A stretch of DNA of 64,000 nucleotides from Stenotrophomonas geniculata ATCC 19374 = JCM 13324 (GCF_001431625.1 NZ_LLXT01000086.1:62001-126000), one strand, 5' to 3'; shown: positions 1 through 8,896, counted from the stretch's first letter. Notes: generated by a model not told the origin, from the sequence alone. A program made the numbers and translations.

Positions 1-203
1 GGTGGGGCATTCGCACTCAAGCAGCGGTCACTGACAAACAGTTCATCCGTTCGATGATTCCCCACCACGCTGGCGCCATCCTGATGTGTGAGGAGAATCG
101 TCTGAAGGATCCTGAGTTGGTGAAGCTCTGCCAGGACATTATTACCTCGCAGACACAGGAGATCGCGCAAATGAAGCAGTTGCTGGCTGAGCGTTCCCAT
201 TAG
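1..203 (+). CDS. DUF305 family protein, C-terminal part (cut by window edge)
   Basis: Reading frame 3 is open from the first base to a TAG at 201-203 and gives about 66 residues. It contains the DUF305 signature FIRSMIPHHAGAILMCE, with a paired-histidine and methionine motif, and a later helix rich in Q and M (TQEIAQMKQLLAE). Members of this family are usually small exported or membrane-anchored proteins, often found beside copper genes and thought to bind metal. The copper efflux operon lies 1.5 kb downstream, which fits that setting. The N-terminus is outside the window, so signal peptide and full length cannot be judged. Confidence 0.75.
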   Translation, partial: WGIRTQAAVTDKQFIRSMIPHHAGAILMCEENRLKDPELVKLCQDIITSQTQEIAQMKQLLAERSH

Positions 204-232
204 CTCACTGCCTTTTGCCAGCCGATATCACT

Positions 233-445
233 TCACTGAGCCTGCGCACTGACCATTCGGTGGATCAAACGCGCGGCCACACGTGCGGTGGCTTGATCCG
301 GATCCAGGGGCGGACACAGTTCCGCCACGTCGACCACACGTACCTTGCCCGAGGCCATGACCAGATCCAGCAGGGCTTCCAGGACCTCCAGACTCACCCC
401 GCGTGGGTTGGGGGCGCTCACGCCCGGGGCCACCACCATTGAGTA
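233..445 (-). pseudogene. HutG-like formimidoylglutamase/arginase-family C-terminal remnant
   Basis: On the minus strand a 65-70 residue frame reads APGVSAPNPRGVSLEVLEAL and then VVDVAELCPPLDPD and TARVAARLIHRMV. This matches the C-terminal part of formimidoylglutamase and related ureohydrolases (the VSAP segment, the VDVAELNPxxD-like segment and the final TARVAARLI helix). Everything upstream, including the manganese-binding core, is missing. The frame stops being convincing at about 440-450, exactly where a plus-strand TonB-receptor tail begins. No other hut gene is nearby. I read it as the 3' stub left by a recombination event. Confidence 0.6.
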
Positions 446-797
446 CGCCGGCAAGATCACCAGCGGCTTGGGTAGCTACACCCAGTGGCGTGGCTTGGGC
501 TCACTGCGTATGGGCAAGAACCGTTGGACCGGCGTCTATTCGGCGCAGTACATCGGCAGCGCGGACGACATCATCGCCGTGCCCGACACGATCGGCTCGC
601 ATGTGTCCAGCGTGGTGTACCACAGCCTGCAACTGAGCTACGGCATCAAGAAGAAGTGGGATATCTCCGCCGGCGTTGAAAAAGTGCTCGATAAGAAGGC
701 GCCGTTCGTGAAGAACAACCCCAACACCGACACCGACACCATGACGTACGACTTGCTGGGTCGTCGCTGGAATGTCCGCTTTGGTTACCACTGGTAA
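441..797 (+). pseudogene. TonB-dependent receptor C-terminal fragment
   Basis: This plus-strand frame encodes about 118 residues with alternating beta-strand character (GVYSAQYIGS, VVYHSLQLSYGI, WDISAGVEKVLDKKAP) and ends in RWNVRFGYHW. The aromatic terminal residue is typical of an outer-membrane barrel. The final strands of TonB-dependent receptors have this form. No plug domain, signal peptide or credible start codon precedes it: upstream codons run into the oppositely oriented HutG-like stub. It is therefore a 5'-truncated gene. It lies 26 bases before the DUF4198 gene, and this pairing (receptor plus DUF4198 protein) suggests a former metal-uptake unit. Confidence 0.65.
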
Positions 798-823
798 GCC
801 ACGATCACGAGGAGCTACACATC

Positions 824-1654
824 ATGAGAAACACGCAACTATCCGCCACACTACTGCTGTTCGCTGTGGCCGGCAGTGCCGGTGCGCACGACCTGTTTGT
901 CGCTTTCTCCAAGCCTGGCACCGCAGCGGGCGAGGCGAACACAGCGTTGGTGAACAATGGCACCTTCGATGAAAGTGCAGGTGCAGTCACCCGAGCGCGT
1001 CTACAGGACGTTTCGCTGAGTCAGGGCGGCGCTAAGGCTGCACCGGACTTGGCCAGTTGGAAAGAGGTCGGCAAGCAGAGCCAGCTCACCGTGCATCCGG
1101 CGGGCGAGGGCACCTATCTGCTGGGGGTCTCGACGATGGCCTCCACCAGCACGCGTACGGCCAGCGAGTTCGGCAAGTACCTGGAGTTGGAAGACTTGCC
1201 CGATACCCTGGCCACCTATGATGCGAGCAAGTTTCCCAAAGGGGTCACCTATAGCTATACCAAGCATGCTCGTACCATTGGACAGGTGGGCACAAAACTG
1301 ACCGACGATTTCGCTGCCTCGCTGGGCTATCCGCTGGAGATCCGCTTGGCCCGCAATCCTGGAAGCGTGAAGGTCGGCGAACAGCTGTCGTTCCAGGTGC
1401 TGCAGCAGGGCACGCCAGTGCCCAACCTACGCGTGTACGTCGGTCATCGTGCTGACGCACCGGTCAAGGGTGGGCACGGTAGCGCTACGCTCCTGCGCAC
1501 CGATGCCCAAGGCCAAGCCAGTTTCCAGGTGACCACCGCCAAGACCTGGTACATCCACACCAATCACATTGTGCCCTCTACACAAAAGGGTTTGGATTTT
1601 GTGTCGGATCGGGCGTCGCTGAGCTTTGAGATTTCCCCGCACGCCGGGCACTGA
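824..1654 (+). CDS. DUF4198 domain periplasmic protein
   Basis: The 276-residue protein begins with a clear signal peptide (hydrophobic LLLFAVAGSAGA, cleavage before HDLFVAF). It then shows DUF4198 features: the early HDLF segment, a long beta-rich body and a late Ig-like stretch (GEQLSFQVLQQGTPVPNLRVYV written in part as VGEQLSFQV and VPNLRVYV, then TDAQGQASF). DUF4198/NikM-like proteins are periplasmic partners of TonB-linked or ECF metal uptake. GAGGAG about 10 bases upstream supports the start. The C-terminus ends in HAGH. The gene follows a broken TonB-receptor tail and is closed by a strong terminator. The metal handled cannot be read from the sequence. Confidence 0.8.
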   Translation: MRNTQLSATLLLFAVAGSAGAHDLFVAFSKPGTAAGEANTALVNNGTFDESAGAVTRARLQDVSLSQGGAKAAPDLASWKEVGKQSQLTVHPAGEGTYLLGVSTMASTSTRTASEFGKYLELEDLPDTLATYDASKFPKGVTYSYTKHARTIGQVGTKLTDDFAASLGYPLEIRLARNPGSVKVGEQLSFQVLQQGTPVPNLRVYVGHRADAPVKGGHGSATLLRTDAQGQASFQVTTAKTWYIHTNHIVPSTQKGLDFVSDRASLSFEISPHAGH

Positions 1655-1686
1655 TAAGTAAGCATGTAGGCGGTACTCTCCCCTTT

Positions 1687-1725
1687 GACGCCAGTCATGA
1701 CTTCTTCCATGACTGGCGTCTTTTT
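1687..1725 (+). terminator. Rho-independent terminator after the DUF4198 gene
   Basis: There is a perfect 13-bp stem (GACGCCAGTCATG at 1687-1699 pairing with 1708-1720) with an 8-base loop, followed by TTTTT at 1721-1725. It ends plus-strand transcription 30 bases after the DUF4198 stop and before the convergent cusA stop. Confidence 0.9.
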
Positions 1726-1758
1726 GTGGGGACTTACCTCAAGTGCTCAGTCTGTCTC

Positions 1759-4700
1759 TCATTGGTCGCCCCGCGCCGCGCGCAATCCACGTCGCCGCAC
1801 TAGATAGAACGCTGCGGGAATCACCACCATAGAGAGCACCGGTGCGGTGAGCATGCCACCCAGCATCGGCGCGGCGATACGTTGCATGACCTCCGAGCCG
1901 GCACCGGCACCGACGAAAAGCGGAAACAACCCGGCCAGGATGACGGCTACCGTCATCGCCTTCGGGCGCACCCGTTGCACGGCGCCTTCGTAGATAGCCT
2001 CTTGCAGGGTAGACACATCTTCCGGCGCACCGCTGGCCAAGCGCTGCTCCCAGGCATGACGCAGGTACAGCAGCATGATGACGCCGAACTCAGCCGCAAC
2101 GCCGCCCAGGGCGATGAATCCGATCATGCTGGCCACCGAAATCGCATGGCCCAGCCCCCAGATCAACCAGAAACCGCCCACCAACGCCAAGGGCAAGCTG
2201 AGCAGGATGATGGATACATCGCTAAGCCGGCGAAACACCATCCAGATGACCAGGAAGATGATCGCCAACGCCGCGGGCACCACCCATTGCAGGCGTGCCA
2301 AAGCCCGTTGCAGATACTCGTACTGCCCCGACCACGCCAGACCATAGCCGGCAGGCAAACTCACCTGGGTCTGCACCGCGGCTTGCAGGTCCTGGACCAC
2401 CGATCCCAAGTCGCGATCGGCCACATCCACGTAGATGTAGCCCACCAACCGGCCGTTATCGCTCTTGAGCATCGGCGGGCCTGGGCTGATTGACAGCTCC
2501 GCCACCTGGCTCAAGGTCAGTTGCACACCGCCTGGCGCGATCAGCGGCAGATCCTGCAAGGCCTGCAACGAGTCACGCTGGCCACGGGGGTAGCGCAAGA
2601 CGATGGGATAGCGTTCGCGCCCCTCGATCGTTTCCCCGATTGGATCACCGCCAACGACCGTGGCAATCAGTTGCTGGAGTTGGCCTTGAGTGAATCCGTA
2701 ACGTGCAGCGATTTCCGGGCGCACCTGTACATCGACATAGCGCCCACCCGTGACGCGTTCGGCCAGTGCCGAACTCACGCCGGGCACAGTCTTGGCCACC
2801 TGCTCGATCTGCTGGCTCAGGCGCTCGATCTGCTCCACATCGGGTCCGGAGACCTTGATCCCAATCGGGCTCTTGATGCCGGTGGCCAACATATCGATGC
2901 GATTGCGAATGGGCGGGACCCATAGGTTGGTCAGACCGGGAATCTTGACCGCTGCGTCCAACTCCTGGCGTAGCTTCTGGGGGGTCATGCCCGGGCGCCA
3001 TTGATCCCGCGGCTTGAAGGTCACGGTGGTCTCAAACATTTCGATCGGTGCCGGATCGGTCGCACTTTCGGCACGGCCCGCCTTGCCGAACACGTGCTCA
3101 ACCTCCGGTACGGTCTTGATCATCCGGCCCGAGAGCTGGAGCAACTGACGGGCCTTGTCGGCGGACAGGCCGGGCAGGGCCGTGGGCATGTACAACAGGC
3201 TGCCTTCTTCCAAGGGCGGCATGAACTCACTGCCCAACCGGCTAAAGGGGATCAAGGTGAGCACTAGCAGCAGGCCGCTGAGCAGCAAGGTGACACCGGG
3301 ATGTTTGAGGACCCACAGCAGGATGGGCCGATAGCCAGCGATCAGGATGCGATTGATGGGGTTCTGCTGTTCCGGGCGGATGCGGCCGCGGATCAGGTAG
3401 CCCATCAAGACGGGGATCAAGGTCACCGACAACCCTGCTGCGGCGGCCATCGCGTAGGTCTTGGTGTAGGCCAGAGGCGAGAACAATCGCCCTTCCTGCG
3501 CCTGCAGGGCAAAAACCGGCACGAAAGACAGGGTGATGACCAGCAAGCTGGCGAACAGGGCCGGTCCGACCTCGGCCGCCGAGCGGGCCATCAGCTGCCA
3601 GCGCTCCTCACCCTGAGGTTCCCGGCCGTGCGCCTCCCGCCAGTGCTCCAGATGCTTGTGTGCATTTTCGATCATCACCACCGCTGCATCGACCATCGCA
3701 CCAATGGCGATGGCGATGCCGCCTAATGACAGCAAGTTGGCGGAGATCCCCTGGGCGTGCATCACGATGAAGGCCGCCAGGATACCCAAAGGCAGGGTGA
3801 TGACGGCCACCAACGCCGAGCGTAGGTGCCACAGGAACAGCAGGCATACCAGCGCTACGACCAGAAACTCTTCGCCAAGCTTGTGGGTGAGGTTGCGTAC
3901 CGCATCCTGGATCAGCTCGGAGCGGTCGTACACCGGCACCACTTCCACGCCCTCGGGCAAGCTGGATTGCAACGCCTGCAGTCGCGCTTTGACGTTCCGA
4001 ATGGCCCCCAAGGCATCCTTGCCGGTCCGCAGGACGATCACGCCGCCGGCCACCTCACCTTGACCATCCAACTCTGCGATACCACGACGGAAGACCGGCC
4101 CGCGACTGATCGTGGCCACCTCGCCGAGCAGGACGGGGATGCCGTCGTTGCCGGTTACCGGCACCTGTTCGAACGCCTCCTGTGTGCGCAGGTAGCCTTC
4201 GCTGCGCACCATCAGTTCGGCTTCGCCTTGTTCGATCACCGAGCCCCCGGTAGCGCCGTTGGCCGCATCCACCGCCTCGATGAGCTCGGCCACCGTCAGT
4301 CCACGGGCCGCCAACGCCTGCGGATCGGGCTGGATCTGCCAGGCGCGCACCGCACCGCCCACACTGGCTACTTCAGCCACGTCCGGCACGGTTTTTAGCT
4401 CATAACGAAGAAACCAGTCCTGCAACGCACGCAGCTGCCCCACATCACGTTGACCTGTCCGATCCACCAAGGCGTACTGGTAGATCCAGCCCAGTCCTGT
4501 CGCATCAGGACCCAGCGCCGGATTCACATTCGGCGGAAGTCGATCGCGTACCTGGCTCAAGTACTCGAGCACTCGAGAGCGCGCCCAGTAAAGATCAGTG
4601 GCATCGTCAAACAGGATGTAGACGAATGAATCACCGAAGAAGGAGAAGCCGCGTACCGCCTTCACGCCCGGCACGGACAACATCGTGGTGGCCAACGGGT

Positions 4701-4899
4701 AGGTGACCTGGTCTTCGATGATGCGCGGGGTTTGCCCCGCCCATTGCGTGCGGATGATGACCTGGGTATCGGACAGGTCCGGCAGCGCATCCAGCGGCGT
4801 GTTCTTTACCGACCAGATACCGACCACCGCCAGCAGCGCGGCGGCAACCAGCACCAGCACGCGATTGGCGATGCAAGCATGGATCAGGCGCGCGATCAT
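1759..4899 (-). CDS. cusA: CusA-type copper/silver RND efflux pump
   Basis: This 1046-residue inner-membrane RND transporter moves Cu(I)/Ag(I) from periplasm and cytoplasm into the CusB-CusC duct using the proton gradient. It matches E. coli CusA along its length: TPLDALPDLSDTQVII near the N-terminus, the TM4 segment GAMVDAAVVMIENAHK with the proton-relay aspartate, and WVPPIRNRIDMLATGIKSP. The three metal-binding methionines equivalent to M573, M623 and M672 are present in LLYMP, PIEMF and RIDML. The ATG at 4899 is chosen because MIARLIHACI aligns with the CusA N-terminus and its ATG overlaps the cusB stop (ATGA). It is the last gene of the cus operon. An upstream in-frame start at 4944 is possible but would overlap cusB further. 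Confidence 0.95.
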   Translation of the reverse strand: MIARLIHACIANRVLVLVAAALLAVVGIWSVKNTPLDALPDLSDTQVIIRTQWAGQTPRIIEDQVTYPLATTMLSVPGVKAVRGFSFFGDSFVYILFDDATDLYWARSRVLEYLSQVRDRLPPNVNPALGPDATGLGWIYQYALVDRTGQRDVGQLRALQDWFLRYELKTVPDVAEVASVGGAVRAWQIQPDPQALAARGLTVAELIEAVDAANGATGGSVIEQGEAELMVRSEGYLRTQEAFEQVPVTGNDGIPVLLGEVATISRGPVFRRGIAELDGQGEVAGGVIVLRTGKDALGAIRNVKARLQALQSSLPEGVEVVPVYDRSELIQDAVRNLTHKLGEEFLVVALVCLLFLWHLRSALVAVITLPLGILAAFIVMHAQGISANLLSLGGIAIAIGAMVDAAVVMIENAHKHLEHWREAHGREPQGEERWQLMARSAAEVGPALFASLLVITLSFVPVFALQAQEGRLFSPLAYTKTYAMAAAAGLSVTLIPVLMGYLIRGRIRPEQQNPINRILIAGYRPILLWVLKHPGVTLLLSGLLLVLTLIPFSRLGSEFMPPLEEGSLLYMPTALPGLSADKARQLLQLSGRMIKTVPEVEHVFGKAGRAESATDPAPIEMFETTVTFKPRDQWRPGMTPQKLRQELDAAVKIPGLTNLWVPPIRNRIDMLATGIKSPIGIKVSGPDVEQIERLSQQIEQVAKTVPGVSSALAERVTGGRYVDVQVRPEIAARYGFTQGQLQQLIATVVGGDPIGETIEGRERYPIVLRYPRGQRDSLQALQDLPLIAPGGVQLTLSQVAELSISPGPPMLKSDNGRLVGYIYVDVADRDLGSVVQDLQAAVQTQVSLPAGYGLAWSGQYEYLQRALARLQWVVPAALAIIFLVIWMVFRRLSDVSIILLSLPLALVGGFWLIWGLGHAISVASMIGFIALGGVAAEFGVIMLLYLRHAWEQRLASGAPEDVSTLQEAIYEGAVQRVRPKAMTVAVILAGLFPLFVGAGAGSEVMQRIAAPMLGGMLTAPVLSMVVIPAAFYLVRRRGLRAARGDQ

Positions 4900-6410
4900 G
4901 GTGTGCCCTCCATCGCTTCGGACATGACCTCGCTTGCCTGGCAATCAGCGGCTGCGGCGGGGCCGAACTTGGGTACCAACTGCATATCCATGAACGGTGA
5001 CTTGCCCGGCTTGTCGAAATGCTTCTCCGGCACCATCGGGTCATACCAGTACTGCACCGGGCAGCGCGGCGGCGTAGAGGTGGAGGTGTCTGGCGCGACA
5101 GGCGCCGGCTGTCTGGACGGTGACGGCACGACAGTGCGTGGTTCGTGCCCGGCGTCATGGCGCTCGTGCACACCTGATGCGCTGGCAGGGCGTGTCGGTT
5201 GTGCAGCACCCAGGCGCTCCAACGCACCGGAGAGACTGGCTTCGGAGTCGAGCAAGAACTGACCCGAGACGACCACGCGTTCACCACCGGCCAAGCCTGC
5301 CACGATCTGCGTGCGCCCTTGCACGCTACGTCCCACACTCACCCGCACTGGCCGGAAGCTCCCGTCCGGATCCTGCACGATGACCCGGCTGTCCCGCCCG
5401 GTGGCGATCAGCGCCTCCGTGGGAACGACTGGCAGGGCCTGCTCGGCGTCGGGCTGCACCAGAACCTCGGCGAACATGCCCGGCACCAGCCGACGCTGCG
5501 GGTTGCGCAGCACAATTCGCGCCCGCTGCGTGCGACTAGCCATGTCGACCTGGGGAAGCAACGCCTGGATCTGTCCGGCAAAGCGCTCTGCCGGCCAGGC
5601 ACTGACCGTGGCCTGCACTGAGGTCCCCGGCCGCAAGGTGCCCAGCGCTGCCTGGGGTACCGAGGCCTCCAGCCACAACGTGTCCAGCCCATTGATCTTG
5701 AACAGTGGCGTACCGGGCATCACCGTCTGTCCCTCGCGTGCCAGGATCTCGGTCACGACACCACTGTGGTCTGCGCTAAGCACGACGCCACTTCTGGCCG
5801 AGGCGCCAGAAGGAACACCCAACGAACGCAACCGTTGTTGCGCCGCACCCTGCAGCTCACGCGCGCCCGCGGACTGAGCTTGGCTCAGGGCATGTGCTTC
5901 GGCGATGGCCGCGTTCCATGCCGGGGCCTGCACGGTGGCCAGCGTTTGACCACGACGAACCTCGGTAAACGGCGCCTTTACCTGCACGTGGGTGATCAAG
6001 CCTTCCATGCGCGCACTGATCACGCTTTCCTGGGTCAGATCCCACGTCAGTGTGCCCGGCACGCGTACGGCAGTCCCTAGTAACTCTACCGTCACTTCCT
6101 GAGTGCGTATGCCCACGTTCTGCTGCAGGCGCGGATCGATCTGCGTTCCGCCCCCTATGGCCTCATCTGCGTATTTGGGCAGCAACTCCATATCCATGAA
6201 CGGAGATTTGCCCGGCTTGTCGAATCGCTGCTCCGGCGCCATGGGGTCGTACCAGTACAGCACCTTGCGTGCTTGATCTGCGACGCTCGTGCCGGGGGGC
6301 GGGGTGGTATCAGAGGTTCGAGTCATCCAGGCGTAGCCGCCGGCAAAGCCGAGCGCCAGCAACCCGAGGGCCACGGCGAGCTGTGTGAGACGCGTCTTGG
6401 TCGGGCTCAT
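4896..6410 (-). CDS. cusB: CusB-type RND periplasmic adaptor with two heavy-metal-binding domains
   Basis: This 504-residue membrane-fusion protein links CusA to the outer-membrane channel. Residues about 8-28 form an N-terminal membrane anchor. A metal-binding HMBD follows at about 52-80 (YWYDPM, DKPGKSPFMDM). Then come lipoyl/barrel-sandwich and beta-barrel segments (VISARMEGLITHVQVKAPF, RLVPGMFAEVLVQP, GGERVVVSGQFLLDSE). A second HMBD (YWYDPM, DKPGKSPFMDM) sits at about 454-482, after a proline-rich linker. The two HMBDs are also very alike at DNA level, so the second looks like a recent duplication. It overlaps cusA (ATGA) and cusC. Typical CusB proteins are about 400 residues with one such domain or none. 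Confidence 0.93.
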   Translation of the reverse strand: MSPTKTRLTQLAVALGLLALGFAGGYAWMTRTSDTTPPPGTSVADQARKVLYWYDPMAPEQRFDKPGKSPFMDMELLPKYADEAIGGGTQIDPRLQQNVGIRTQEVTVELLGTAVRVPGTLTWDLTQESVISARMEGLITHVQVKAPFTEVRRGQTLATVQAPAWNAAIAEAHALSQAQSAGARELQGAAQQRLRSLGVPSGASARSGVVLSADHSGVVTEILAREGQTVMPGTPLFKINGLDTLWLEASVPQAALGTLRPGTSVQATVSAWPAERFAGQIQALLPQVDMASRTQRARIVLRNPQRRLVPGMFAEVLVQPDAEQALPVVPTEALIATGRDSRVIVQDPDGSFRPVRVSVGRSVQGRTQIVAGLAGGERVVVSGQFLLDSEASLSGALERLGAAQPTRPASASGVHERHDAGHEPRTVVPSPSRQPAPVAPDTSTSTPPRCPVQYWYDPMVPEKHFDKPGKSPFMDMQLVPKFGPAAAADCQASEVMSEAMEGTP

Positions 6411-7711
6411 GGCGTGTTCTCCTCATGGGGTAGCAGATAGGCCAGTGCCGCCCAGGCACGGCCCTGTTCGCCCAGCAGACGGGCGTTCTCCAGGTGCAAT
6501 TCGATCTCATCGCGCCGCGCTTCCAGCCACGGCTGCAGGTCGGCACCGGCGCCGTAGGCGGCCAACGCCGTGCGTGCACGATCGCGCGCCAAAGGCAGGC
6601 TCTGCGTGTTCTGGCGCTCCAACTGGCCGGTTAACCCGCGCCATCGCGCTATCGCGCGTTGCACCGACTCGGCTTGGATGCGCCGGGCCTCATCGCGCTC
6701 TGCGGACACCGCCTCCAGCTCGGCCCGCCGTGCCGCGATGCCTCGTGCTTGGCGGTTCTTCTGGAACAGCGGCAGGCCCACACCCACTTCCACCATGAGC
6801 ATGTCGCTGCGCGCCATGCCGTCGGGTGCGCGCTCGCGACGTCCGTAGGTGAGCTCCACACTCCAATCCGGGCGGGTTTCGGCCACGGCCGCATCCACCT
6901 GGGCCTGGGCTAAGCTCTCGCGTGCCTCCCAGCCCAGTAGTGGCGTGTGTTGGTCCAGTTTGGCCAGCAGTTGGGTGGGCTCCAATGGCAACTGCGAAAA
7001 ATCCGGTGCCGCACCACTGGCCAAGATCGCCTCTGGTGCAATACCCAACCACCGCGCCAGGCCGGCCTGCGCGGCGGCGTGCTCCGCATGTACCTGCTCC
7101 AGGCGATTGTCCAACTGCAGTAGGGCGGCCTGGGCGGCAAGCACATCACTGGCCCCGGCCGTGCCGCCTGCCAAGCGAGCACGCGCCGCACGCTCGGCTA
7201 TACGGGCCGGCTCGCGCAGACCTTCCAACGCATCTACGGCTTGCTGCGTACTCCACAGCTCGATCCAGGCCAGCGCGGCCGCTTGGGCCACCATCTGCTG
7301 TTCGGCCATCGACAGTGAGCGCGCTTGCGCCAGCGTCGCTTGCGCCAACGCGTGCTCGGCACGTCGTTTCGCACGCGCAGGAAACTCCTGCATCAGACCG
7401 ATTTGCTGGGTGGTCATCTCATCGGCCCGCAAGCTGAAGGCATCGGGTCCGCTGACGGGCCAGTTCGCCAGCCCCACGATCAAACGTGGGTCGGGAAGCG
7501 CGCCAGCACGCGCGGCTTCTTCGGTACTGGCATCGATCTGCGATCGGCGCACGTGCAGGGTTGGGGCGTTAGCAAGCGCCCGTTGTAGGGCTTCTGTGTA
7601 GCTGATCGGGATAGCGGGCGATGCCGCCAGCACAGGACCACTGAGCGCCAGGGCAAACACGAACCCACACGCCATCTTGCGCCTTGCACGCAAGAAGAAA
7701 GACATCTCCAT
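6407..7711 (-). CDS. cusC: TolC/CusC-family outer-membrane efflux protein
   Basis: The product is about 434 residues: signal peptide (FVFALALSGPVLAASP) followed by two outer-membrane-efflux repeats rich in coiled-coil helix (ISYTEALQRALANAPTL, EFPARAKRRAEHALAQ, VGVGLPLFQKNRQARGIAARR). It forms the trimeric outer-membrane and periplasmic tunnel of the Cus system. I chose the ATG at 7711 because GGAGG (7716-7720) lies 4 bases upstream; a second ATG at 7705 is also possible. The 3' end overlaps cusB by four bases, so translation is likely coupled. I see no lipobox cysteine, unlike E. coli CusC, which is a lipoprotein. Confidence 0.9.
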   Translation of the reverse strand: MEMSFFLRARRKMACGFVFALALSGPVLAASPAIPISYTEALQRALANAPTLHVRRSQIDASTEEAARAGALPDPRLIVGLANWPVSGPDAFSLRADEMTTQQIGLMQEFPARAKRRAEHALAQATLAQARSLSMAEQQMVAQAAALAWIELWSTQQAVDALEGLREPARIAERAARARLAGGTAGASDVLAAQAALLQLDNRLEQVHAEHAAAQAGLARWLGIAPEAILASGAAPDFSQLPLEPTQLLAKLDQHTPLLGWEARESLAQAQVDAAVAETRPDWSVELTYGRRERAPDGMARSDMLMVEVGVGLPLFQKNRQARGIAARRAELEAVSAERDEARRIQAESVQRAIARWRGLTGQLERQNTQSLPLARDRARTALAAYGAGADLQPWLEARRDEIELHLENARLLGEQGRAWAALAYLLPHEENTP

Positions 7712-7784
7712 AAGACCTCCGGGAAACGACAACGAGCGCGCTGCAACGCATGCAGCACGAGCACGGGTCAATCCAGGAGGGGGC

Positions 7785-8180
7785 TTAAATCAGCAGGCTA
7801 CAGAAGCGCTGCAGGGGAGGCGGATCGGACACGCACACCGGAACATCCCGATACAACTGCGCGTGTACCGGTGGCAACAGAGCCTGCACCAGCGCGAAGG
7901 CGGCCAGCGCGGGCTGGTAAGGCACTTGAGGGGCCTTCGCATCGGCCGTGGCGATGTGATCGCGCTGGCAATGCTGGTCGCACAACGCCGGAGCATCGGG
8001 ATCCGGCGTGGACATCTCTTCGCAACCGACCATCAGGGTCGCTTGTCCAGCTTCCACCGATTCCAGCGGACAGGCGTAAGCCACCAGCGCGAGTTGCTGC
8101 AGCAGCAGCGCCCACAGTCCCAGCCATGCCAGTCGGGCACGAGAACGGGGTCGCCGCCACCGCCTCAGCAGCCTCACCAT
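7785..8180 (-). CDS. Small exported cysteine-containing protein of the cus operon
   Basis: The protein has 131 residues: an arginine-rich start, one hydrophobic segment (about 18-35, LAWLGLWALLLQQLALVAYA) that looks like a signal peptide or anchor, then a short body with cysteines (ACPLES, MVGCEE, CDQHC, FCSLL). GGAG 5 bases upstream supports the start. It lies between the CopZ-like gene and cusC, same strand, so it is very likely co-transcribed. The CDQHC motif and setting suggest a periplasmic copper-related role. The size and C-terminal PPPLQRFC pattern loosely recall DUF2946-type proteins. That is a resemblance only, and the function is unknown. Confidence 0.65.
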   Translation of the reverse strand: MVRLLRRWRRPRSRARLAWLGLWALLLQQLALVAYACPLESVEAGQATLMVGCEEMSTPDPDAPALCDQHCQRDHIATADAKAPQVPYQPALAAFALVQALLPPVHAQLYRDVPVCVSDPPPLQRFCSLLI

Positions 8181-8317
8181 GACAGCTCCCGCACGCCCGA
8201 AGCAGCGCCTGCGGACGCTGGGCAGATCAGGGCAGGGGACGTGCGAGCTCTCATGATGGCCAGTCTAGCCCTCTTGGGGCCGACTGTCATTGATCAGGAT
8301 CAAGCCCTCGCGCGGAC

Positions 8318-8581
8318 TCAGCGGTGGCATCCGCCGCAGCAGGAGGATGCGACGGCCGGGGCGGCCGGCGTACCAGCCTCAGAAGGGAGCACCGCAGCGA
8401 TCACATAGCCTTGCCGCTGGATAGCCTCAACCGCCTGTTCTACGGCAAGCAGGCCCTCGATCTTGACCACGCCACTGCCCAGATCGACGTCCACCTGGGC
8501 GTGGGGGTCAAGGGCCTGAATGGCTTGGGTGACCGTTCGGACACAGTGACCACAGGTCATACCTTCAACAACGAGATTCAT
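8318..8581 (-). CDS. Heavy-metal-associated (CopZ-like) metallochaperone with Cys-rich tail
   Basis: The 87-residue protein opens with a classic HMA domain: VEGMTCGHCVRTVTQAIQAL carries the GMTCxxC metal site, followed by beta-alpha-beta-beta-alpha-beta elements (VDVDLGSGVVKIEG, AVEAIQRQGYVIA). It ends in an extra cysteine cluster, SSCCGGCHR, as in some copper chaperones. GGAGGG sits just upstream of the ATG at 8581. It would bind Cu(I) in the cytoplasm and pass it to the efflux system. It is the first gene of the minus-strand operon and sits about 40 bases downstream of a CueR-type promoter. Confidence 0.88.
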   Translation of the reverse strand: MNLVVEGMTCGHCVRTVTQAIQALDPHAQVDVDLGSGVVKIEGLLAVEQAVEAIQRQGYVIAAVLPSEAGTPAAPAVASSCCGGCHR

Positions 8582-8622
8582 GGACAACCCTCCAAAAGCA
8601 TCGGCGGTTTGCCGACGGCGTG

Positions 8623-8653
8623 ACGATGAGCCTTCCCACGGTGGGAAGGTCAA
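8623..8653 (-). promoter_or_regulatory. CueR-type (MerR family) operator/promoter for the cus operon
   Basis: A 19-bp dyad at 8631-8649 (CCTTCCC-N5-GGGAAGG) sits inside a minus-strand promoter: TTGACC as -35 (8648-8653), a 19-base spacer and CATCGT near the -10 position. The long spacer and CCTTCC half-sites are the hallmarks of copper-sensing CueR promoters such as E. coli copA. It faces the CopZ-like gene. No cueR or cusRS gene is in the window. Confidence 0.75.
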
Positions 8654-8690
8654 ACGACAGGCAAGTTGAGTGGTAATCCGTCCCGCGTTG

Positions 8691-8721
8691 TTGACCTTCC
8701 CATCATGGGAAGGCTCAGGCT
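8691..8721 (+). promoter_or_regulatory. Second CueR-type operator, facing away from the cus operon
   Basis: TTGACC at 8691-8696 is followed by the same 19-bp dyad (CCTTCCC-N5-GGGAAGG, 8695-8713) and CAGGCT as a possible -10. It mirrors the cus operator but points along the plus strand. The next 175 bases hold no metal gene; the first frame is the BPSL0761-like gene at 8897. The original target appears to be lost. Confidence 0.65.
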
Positions 8722-8896
8722 ACCTGCTCGTTCCTATTGGCCCTCACTCCATGGACATAACGCTCACTTATGCGAATTAAGTTATTGATTATATTACATT
8801 AATACAGGAATCGCAAGGTCTGTAGTTGCACCGTGCCCTGGCCGGCCACAAACGCGATAAGCTAAGCATTCCTTAGTGCTAGTCATTCTTGATGTC

